This document shows, in pieces, positions 58,222-64,000 of a DNA stretch of 64,000 bases. Each line of letters begins with the position of its first letter. Position 1 is the stretch's first letter. A program made the translations under genes and the position numbers. Source of the stretch: Aporhodopirellula rubra (GTDB lineage: Bacteria; Planctomycetota; Planctomycetia; Pirellulales; Pirellulaceae); assembly GCF_014192335.1 (NCBI RefSeq), contig NZ_JACHXU010000028.1, positions 55,444 to 119,443 of the forward strand. The letters run 5' to 3'. The notes below the pieces were generated by a model. It was given only the letters and a program-made list of their open reading frames with translations. It was not told where the DNA came from and did no database searches.

Positions 58222-60144
58222 ATGCTCAATCCCAACGAACGGATTCCCTGTCGCATCTACGACCGGGCCTCTGACGCGAGTGTCGCCGCCGCAAACGAGA
58301 TCGCCGGACTCATTCGGCAACATGCCGCTAGCGGTGATCGCTGCGTTCTCGGCCTCGTCTCGGGTTCCTCACCGGTAAACGTTTACAACGAACTGGTCCG
58401 ACTGCATCGCGACGAATCGTTGTCATTCGCCAACGTCGTCACGTTCAATTTGGATGAATTTTTTCCGATGCAGCCGTTCGAACTGCAGAGCGTCTCGCGG
58501 TTCATGCATGAACACCTTTTTGATCACGTGGACCTCCCCGAGTCCCAGATCCATCTCCTCGACGGCTCCCTACCGCGGGACGAAATTGCTGCACACTGTC
58601 AAAAGTACGAGCACGCGATCCGCGATCACGGCGGACTCGATCTACAACTGCTCGGCATCAACCGAGCCGGGCACATCGGACTCAACGAACCCGGGTCCGA
58701 TCGCGGTTCTCGGACTCGGATGATCACGCTCGACCAAATCACGCGAACCGATGCGGCGAGTGATTTCTTCGGTGCCGAAAACGTTCCACGCCACGCACTC
58801 ACCATGGGAGTCGGCACGATCCTCGAAGCCCGACGGATCCTCTTGCTCGCATTCGGCGAAGGCAAAGCCGGCATCGTCAAACGAACCGTCGAAGGTTTCG
58901 CCAACGCGAGCACCCCGTCCACCTTTTTGCAAGATCATCCCGACGTCACACTCTTGCTCGACGAAGCCGCCGCTTCCAACCTCATGCGTGTGCAAAGCCC
59001 CTGGCTCCTCGGCGATGTGACATGGGACGCGTCAACGATCCGTCGCGCCGTGATCGACCTTTCCGATTCCACCGGCAAAGCGATCCTGAAACTCACCGAC
59101 GCCGACTACAACGAACAAGGACTGCAAGACCTCCTCGCCGCTCACGGCAGCGCCTACGACATCAACCTTCGCGTCTTCCGTCACCTGCAATCCACCATCA
59201 CCGGTTGGCCCGGTGGAAAACCCGACCATGCCAAACAAGCCGGTGACCGCCCCGGCAACCGCGACGATATCTTTCCCAAACGGATCCTGCTGTTTTCGCC
59301 CCATCCCGACGACGACGTGATCTCGATGGGCGGCACGCTGATACGTTTGGTCGATCAAGGACACGAAGTCCACGTCGCCTATCAAACCTCCGGCAACATC
59401 GCCGTCTTCGACGAAGACGCACTTCGCTATGCCGAATTCGTCGAAGAGTTCTGCCAACAATTCGGATTGGCCGCCTCCGGACTCGATGAACTTGCCGATC
59501 ACGTCGACACCTTTCTTCGTAACAAGAAAGCCGGCCAGATCGACAGCGACCAAGTCCAAAACATCAAAGGACTGATCCGGCGGAACGAAGCACGCCAAGG
59601 TGCCCGGTGTTGCGGAGTCCGCGACGAACATCTGCACTTTCTCGACCTGCCGTTTTATCAAACCGGTCGAGTCAAAAAGTCACCGATCTCCGACGCCGAT
59701 CTCGACATCACCATCGACCTGCTACGCCGAATCCAACCTCACCAAATCTACGCCGCTGGCGATCTGTCAGACCCTCACGGCACCCACCGCACCTGCCTGT
59801 CAGTGATCCTGCAATCGTGCTTGCGATGCCAAAACGAGCCCTGGTACGAGTCCGCAGTCGTCTGGTTCTACCGCGGAGCCTGGCAAGAATGGTCGACCCA
59901 TCAAATCGAAATGGCCGTGCCGCTGAGCCCCCAAGAGGTCGAACGCAAACGCCAAGCGATCTTCAAACACCAATCGCAAAAAGACCGCGCACTCTTCCCC
60001 GGCAGCGACGCGAGGGAATTCTGGCAACGAGCCGAAGCCCGCAACGCCGAAACCGCTCGCCGCTACGATGCCCTCGGCCTCGCCGAATACGCGGCCATCG
60101 AAGGCTTCGTCCGTTGGGACGGCCAATCCGGCGTCGAACTCTAA
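58222..60144 (+). CDS. nagB: Glucosamine-6-phosphate deaminase fused to a PIG-L deacetylase domain
   Basis: 640 residues. Residues 1-260 are NagB-like: LGLVSGSSPVNVYNEL, TFNLDEFF with Asp78, and the loop ING-like segment GINRAGHIGLNEPG with His151 and Glu156. The residue before Gly-His is Ala149 where E. coli has the triad Asp141. Residues about 350-600 are a PIG-L/LmbE domain: SPHPDDDVISMGG (His361-Asp365) and DPHGTHRTC with zinc ligands. This fusion occurs in Bacteroidetes and planctomycetes. The enzyme would turn glucosamine-6-phosphate into fructose-6-phosphate and ammonia, with a possible N-deacetylase in the same chain; the latter is inference. It is the last gene of the run starting with the acyl-ligase fusion. 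Confidence 0.92.
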   Translation: MLNPNERIPCRIYDRASDASVAAANEIAGLIRQHAASGDRCVLGLVSGSSPVNVYNELVRLHRDESLSFANVVTFNLDEFFPMQPFELQSVSRFMHEHLFDHVDLPESQIHLLDGSLPRDEIAAHCQKYEHAIRDHGGLDLQLLGINRAGHIGLNEPGSDRGSRTRMITLDQITRTDAASDFFGAENVPRHALTMGVGTILEARRILLLAFGEGKAGIVKRTVEGFANASTPSTFLQDHPDVTLLLDEAAASNLMRVQSPWLLGDVTWDASTIRRAVIDLSDSTGKAILKLTDADYNEQGLQDLLAAHGSAYDINLRVFRHLQSTITGWPGGKPDHAKQAGDRPGNRDDIFPKRILLFSPHPDDDVISMGGTLIRLVDQGHEVHVAYQTSGNIAVFDEDALRYAEFVEEFCQQFGLAASGLDELADHVDTFLRNKKAGQIDSDQVQNIKGLIRRNEARQGARCCGVRDEHLHFLDLPFYQTGRVKKSPISDADLDITIDLLRRIQPHQIYAAGDLSDPHGTHRTCLSVILQSCLRCQNEPWYESAVVWFYRGAWQEWSTHQIEMAVPLSPQEVERKRQAIFKHQSQKDRALFPGSDAREFWQRAEARNAETARRYDALGLAEYAAIEGFVRWDGQSGVEL

Positions 60145-60282
60145 CGGCAGACGCGTCCGAAATAAGTGAAAATTCGCCGTTGGGCACGCGTTCGGCTTCC
60201 CAACCTTCCCGCCTGACACACGCGAAGCGCCACCATCTTGACAACACCAAGCGATATCAACAAGACTACACGCGTCGTCGTA

Positions 60283-60310
60283 TTGACACACCTGTAATTT
60301 CATTTAATCC
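60283..60310 (+). promoter_or_regulatory. Possible sigma70-type promoter of the His-rich secreted protein
   Basis: TTGACA at 60283-60288 is a perfect -35 match; TAATCC 16 bp later is only a weak -10. It lies about 96 bp before the ATG at 60406, and a small CCGTG-AAA-CACGG hairpin follows. Confidence 0.25.
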
Positions 60311-60405
60311 CGTGAAACACGGTGAAACAGCGATTCCTGCCTAATTGGCACAGCTCATGCGTTAAGGAGTCTCCAACAAACACCCTTTTCCTTTGGAGCT
60401 TCCCA

Positions 60406-61125
60406 ATGATCCGAGTTTTCGCCCTCGCCCTCGTCGCCGCCACCGTCTCGTTCACCGGCTCCTCGGCCAACGCCCAAGTCTTCAGTCGCTTCGGCTTCTC
60501 CACGCGCCCGGTACAAAGCGTCGACCGCCACTACGACAATTCGCGTCACTCCTATCATTCCGGTCGTCATCACGATTCGCAGGTTCATCACGCCAGCGTC
60601 GCGGAACTCGATCGCTACGCTGACCAACTCGCCGAAGTCGCTCGCCACCTTCATGACGACGCACACCAGCTCAGCCAAGACTACGAACACTCGTACTCGA
60701 TCGAACGGACGGTCGTGAAGCTCGAACGGCTTCAAGAACACATGCATCAAATTCTGCATAACGCCGCTAACTCACGGTACGCGTCGAGCAGCCTGATCGC
60801 CCACGTCGCCTCCGACATGAACAGCGTCCGCTCGCTCCTGTTGACGCTCTACCGAGAACTCCAACATCAAGGATACGACGGCGCCCTTCAGTGTGACTAC
60901 GTCGCCATCAACCACATGCGTCAGGTCATCACCGACGAAGCGTTACCGTTGCTGCAGCGAATGGAATTGACGCTCTACGGATCGACGCACCATCGCGACG
61001 TCCATGATATTCACGACGTGCACTCGTCACACCGCTATCCCGTCAACAACCACCACTCGACAAACTCCACGCGACGCCGATCATCCACACGGCTGAGCCT
61101 CCCCGGTTTCTCGATCCAGTTCTAA
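60406..61125 (+). CDS. His-rich secreted helical protein of unknown function
   Basis: The frame opens at 60322, but the ATG at 60406 follows a GGAG site and begins a signal peptide (MIRVFALALVAATVSFTGSS, ending SANA), giving 239 residues. The early mature part is His/Ser/Arg-rich (NSRHSYHSGRHHDSQVHH). A helical region follows (ELDRYADQLAEVARHLHDDAHQL to MRQVITDEALPLLQRMEL), resembling small planctomycete exported proteins without known role. A second His-rich tract is near the C-terminus. Metal binding by the His clusters is possible but not shown. Convergent with the downstream esterase. Confidence 0.75.
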   Translation: MIRVFALALVAATVSFTGSSANAQVFSRFGFSTRPVQSVDRHYDNSRHSYHSGRHHDSQVHHASVAELDRYADQLAEVARHLHDDAHQLSQDYEHSYSIERTVVKLERLQEHMHQILHNAANSRYASSSLIAHVASDMNSVRSLLLTLYRELQHQGYDGALQCDYVAINHMRQVITDEALPLLQRMELTLYGSTHHRDVHDIHDVHSSHRYPVNNHHSTNSTRRRSSTRLSLPGFSIQF

Positions 61126-61190
61126 GAACGCAGCGGAGACGAAGACACGCGTCCCTGATCCGTGTCCCGCCAACGCAACGCGTCAGTGTC

Positions 61191-61217
61191 ATGCGTCGAT
61201 GTCACCCATCGACGCAT
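61191..61217. repeat. Perfect 11-bp inverted repeat
   Basis: ATGCGTCGATG and CATCGACGCAT are separated by five bases, in the gap between the convergent His-rich protein and esterase genes. No T run follows, so it is not a classical terminator. Confidence 0.7.
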
Positions 61218-61255
61218 ACATTGATGCCGACCGCCCACGAATACCTTATCGAAAT

Positions 61256-61297
61256 AGATGTCGCCTGACTTCGGGGAACTGAACTCAGGCGACATCT
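61256..61297. repeat. Perfect 13-bp inverted repeat
   Basis: AGATGTCGCCTGA (61256-61268) and TCAGGCGACATCT (61285-61297) flank a 16-base loop, 45 bp past the esterase stop. A terminator lacking a T run, or a dispersed palindrome, are both possible. Confidence 0.7.
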
Positions 61298-61341
61298 CGC
61301 TACCCTCAACGATCACGTCGTCGTCGGCAATGCTCTATTTG

Positions 61342-63417
61342 CTATCGAAACAGCAACTGCAATAACGTGGGCAAGTACTCACGCCAAACGCCCCACGAGT
61401 GATTCCCTTCCGTTTCGACATACGTGTGTGAAATCTGATTGGACGCGAGCTGCCGGACAAAGTCACGGTTTCGCTCGAGCAAAAAGTCGTCAATGCCACA
61501 CGCGATCCAAAACAACCGCCGCGGCTCGCTGCCATCGGAAGATGCCGAAATCCATTCGGGATGCTCCTTCGCAAAATCTCCCGCCGGGGCCGCGGCACTG
61601 AACGCGCCCACCCACGCAAACTCTTTCGGCCGCGTCATCGCCATCATGATCGAATGCCCGCCTCCCATCGACAGCCCCGTGATTGCCTTTCGCTGAGGAT
61701 CATCAGTGATGTGATACTCACTCGCGACCAACGGCAACAAATCGTCGACAATATCGTCGACCAACATTTCACTGTTCTTGCTGTTGTAGTCTTCCGACCA
61801 CGTTCGCTCCTCCGGCGGCAACGGGTGCCCGTTCGGCATCACGACCACCAACGGCGAAATTTGACCGGCCGTGATCAAGTTATCCAGAATCAAGTTGGCA
61901 CGTCCTACGTCAGTCCACGCGGTCTCGTCATCTCCAAACCCGTGACATAACACCATCACGGGATACGGTTCCGGTGCGTCGGCGTCATAACCCGGCGGCG
62001 TATACACCATCGCCGCACGCTGACCGCCCGTCGTCCCCGACGCATAAAGATGACGGTGCACGACGCCATGCGGGACACTCAAATGCTCCGTCAACAACTG
62101 CTCCTCCGACGACGCATCCGTGGGAACCTCAAACAAACTCTGGCAAACAAACCATTTTTTAGTCCACCGGTTTCGCGGGTCCGTCACCTGGACGCCGTCG
62201 ACTTCGAAAACATACTCATAGATGCCCGGCGTGAGAGGCTTCGTAGTGATCTTCCAGATCCCATCGGCATCACGTTTCAGCGGTGTCGCCTTATGATTCA
62301 ACCGCACGTTCACGGACTTGGAATCTCCACCCGAAAATCGAAACGTCACTTTTCGATCCGAGTGAACTTCCGGTGAAATGATCGTGCCCGGCTCTTGGCC
62401 TGCCGGCGTCGTCCGGCGCGAAACGATTTTCCGAATGTCTTGATAATCGACCTCGCCTCGATTTTCAGGCAACGCGTGTGGCAACAACCACCACTGCTCC
62501 GTAAACGCTGCCCGTTGCCCTGGCTTCAAATCCTCCGCCGGACCGATCGGCTCCAACTCCACTCGATCCTTTTCCGGATACCACACCGATACCGTTAACC
62601 CTGCAACCTCGTTGTAGGGGCGATCGGGATACGTCGGGAACCGCTTAACCAACATCTGATTCGTCGGTGCCAGATAGGCCAACCAACCCGCGTGAGAGCC
62701 AAACCCGAGTTTCTCATGCTCCGGTGATCCCGTGACAATAACCGAATCTTTGCTCACGACGACTTTCGCATCTTCCGGTTTCAACTGAATTGAATTCGCA
62801 CCTTCGTACATCACGTATCCGTTTGGAAACCGACCGCGAGACGAACGCGGCACGACCACAACCCCACCACCAACCGCGAACGTCCGACCCCAGTGACAAA
62901 CACTCACCGGCTTTTGGGATTCGTTGACGATCGTTTGAGTGCATCGCAATTGCGAATCCGTTTCATGCAAATAAAAGTCGCGAATCAAACGCACGCCCGA
63001 CTCAGGATCAAACTGGCTCGTCATCCGCGCCGCACGATCACCGGTGACTTCACCTCGCCACTCACCCGACCACAACACTTGACCGCGGTTGATCACCTTC
63101 TCCGGACCGATGTCAAAACGCCCGGCATCGAGCAAAGGGCGTTTGTCTCCCGAACCCGCTGTCCATCCCGCTCCATCCGGCGACAGGCTCAACACATTGG
63201 TTCCCTCGAGCGAATACTCGAGCACTCGGCCACCGGCACCGGGACACAGCACCACCCTCACCTTCTCATTGCGCAGTTCGATGCAGTCGTCGTATCCGTA
63301 GTACGAAACCAATCCCGCCCCGTCGAAGGCACTCGCCCGAACAGCCCCCAAGCAACCAATCAAAAACGCAGCACAAAGAACAACACTGCCACGGCAAAGC
63401 AAAACGCATCGACACAT
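61342..63417 (-). CDS. Secreted esterase: DUF4380-like domain, E-set domain and alpha/beta hydrolase
   Basis: 691 residues with an N-terminal signal (CRGSVVLCAAFLIGCLGAVRASA). Residues about 35-320 look like the DUF4380/mutarotase-like beta domain (IELRNEKVRVVLCPGAGGRV). Residues about 345-430 are an E-set/CBM48-like Ig domain found before enterochelin-type esterases (PGIYEYVFEVDG). Residues about 445-691 are an Esterase-D-like hydrolase: YPVMVLCHGFGDDE, GLSMGGG with nucleophile Ser583, and EGNHSWGVW with His673. In this family the hydrolase often removes acetyl or feruloyl groups from plant or algal polysaccharides. The substrate is unknown. The extra N-terminal domain makes it longer than typical esterases of about 380 residues. 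Confidence 0.88.
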   Translation of the reverse strand: MCRCVLLCRGSVVLCAAFLIGCLGAVRASAFDGAGLVSYYGYDDCIELRNEKVRVVLCPGAGGRVLEYSLEGTNVLSLSPDGAGWTAGSGDKRPLLDAGRFDIGPEKVINRGQVLWSGEWRGEVTGDRAARMTSQFDPESGVRLIRDFYLHETDSQLRCTQTIVNESQKPVSVCHWGRTFAVGGGVVVVPRSSRGRFPNGYVMYEGANSIQLKPEDAKVVVSKDSVIVTGSPEHEKLGFGSHAGWLAYLAPTNQMLVKRFPTYPDRPYNEVAGLTVSVWYPEKDRVELEPIGPAEDLKPGQRAAFTEQWWLLPHALPENRGEVDYQDIRKIVSRRTTPAGQEPGTIISPEVHSDRKVTFRFSGGDSKSVNVRLNHKATPLKRDADGIWKITTKPLTPGIYEYVFEVDGVQVTDPRNRWTKKWFVCQSLFEVPTDASSEEQLLTEHLSVPHGVVHRHLYASGTTGGQRAAMVYTPPGYDADAPEPYPVMVLCHGFGDDETAWTDVGRANLILDNLITAGQISPLVVVMPNGHPLPPEERTWSEDYNSKNSEMLVDDIVDDLLPLVASEYHITDDPQRKAITGLSMGGGHSIMMAMTRPKEFAWVGAFSAAAPAGDFAKEHPEWISASSDGSEPRRLFWIACGIDDFLLERNRDFVRQLASNQISHTYVETEGNHSWGVWREYLPTLLQLLFR

Positions 63418-63936
63418 CAGAAATCTCGCTGGGGAACGAACTCAGACAAACACCGCCACACAATGTACCCACTCGCCAAACGGATGTGCGTTCCAAACGA
63501 CGAACTTCAAATTAGCGTTCCCCGAAAAAACCTTCCCGCAAACGAGCCAACATCCGTGTTCACCACTCACCTTCATCATCCCGCGCACGCCCGCATTCAC
63601 ACCCCCACTGCAACATCCGAGACACCGAACCGGCCTCCCATCAGTCAGAACGCTGCAAGGGTTCTCAAATGTCTCGATCAACAGACCATTCGACGCTTGA
63701 CGAGTCCTCTTCTACCGAGCAAGTGGCTCAGTAACCTGGCGCATCGATCTTCCAATCAGCAAAATCGCAAACGCAGCCAACCCAAAACACGTGCCGACCA
63801 TCGCGGTAGCCTTTGCCGCTGCCCCCCGACACATCCCTTCATACATCACGACCGTCGAGCACTTGAACCACCAGGCACGGAGTGCCGACACAATCACTGC
63901 CCGGGGGTGCCAACCCTCTTTATAGCCCACATCTTA
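63418..63936. other. Intergenic region; no convincing gene
   Basis: 519 bp between the esterase start and the stop of the gene entering from the right. Two minus-strand frames occur. The one at 63712-63930 starts with GTG, contains a hydrophobic segment (GLAAFAILLIG) and begins only six bases after the upstream stop, so a small membrane protein cannot be excluded, but it has no family or ribosome binding site. Confidence 0.45.
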
Positions 63937-64000
63937 TTAGCTAGTTCCGAAGACGGTGTAGGCTTCGCGGTAGGCTTCCATTCGCCGCAGTCCTCGCCAG
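63937..64000 (-). CDS. C-terminal fragment of a gene continuing beyond the window
   Basis: On the minus strand the frame entering from the right edge reads WRGLRRMEAYREAYTVFGTS and stops with TAA at 63937-63939. The composition is protein-like and the other two frames are less so. The family cannot be named from 20 residues. Confidence 0.45.
   Translation of the reverse strand, partial: WRGLRRMEAYREAYTVFGTS

Noticed and set aside
63712..63930. 72-residue minus-strand frame with a hydrophobic segment
   Set aside because: GTG start without ribosome binding site; proximity to the upstream stop is suggestive but not enough to call a gene.

Overview
The window looks like chromosome from a marine-type planctomycete, most likely Pirellulaceae (Rhodopirellula-like). 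This is inferred from protein families typical of that group: a DUF1559 protein with a prepilin-type N-terminus and a small companion lipoprotein, YTV-repeat envelope proteins, a giant protein with a LEPR-XLL-like N-terminus and a C-terminal type I dockerin, a NagB-PIG-L fusion, and an esterase carrying an extra DUF4380-like domain. No rRNA, tRNA, insertion sequence, prophage or CRISPR array was seen.

Layout. 1-20994 (+): the 3' part of a gene for an extracellular repeat protein of at least 5990 residues (beta-rich modules, Calx-beta-like domains, RTX-type calcium repeats), then phosphoenolpyruvate carboxylase. 21090-22690 (-): a DUF442-type phosphatase/sulfurtransferase-like protein and an LpxH-like metallophosphoesterase. 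23381-25852 (+): a secreted GH95 fucosidase. 26053-36065 (-): a small lipoprotein, the DUF1559 protein, a pair of secreted proteins (an acidic protein and a GNDxY-repeat protein), and a translationally coupled FAD oxidoreductase and Na+/Ca2+ exchanger. 36424-36740 (-): a possible very small gene or small RNA with an exceptional Shine-Dalgarno-like sequence and a strong terminator. 37247-39004 (+): a large YTV-repeat protein. 39268-50628 (-): a 2256-residue beta-helix/dockerin protein, a Pro/Ser-rich secreted protein, hisI coupled to an MDR oxidoreductase, and a Trm112-like protein. 50770-61125 (+): a second YTV-like protein, then a compact run of a FAAL-ACP-AONS fusion, MobA-like, MoeA, ROK kinase and NagB-PIG-L, then a His-rich secreted protein. 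61342-64000 (-): a secreted esterase and the tail of a gene that enters from the right.

Functionally the window is dominated by cell-surface and exported proteins plus polysaccharide and amino-sugar metabolism (GH95, ROK kinase, NagB-PIG-L, esterase). The least conventional items are the acyl-activating/oxoamine synthase fusion placed directly upstream of molybdenum cofactor genes, the paired secreted genes at 28418-32595, the candidate small locus at 36424-36740, and several perfect palindromes in convergent intergenic regions. PEP carboxylase lacks one residue that contacts aspartate in the E. coli enzyme.
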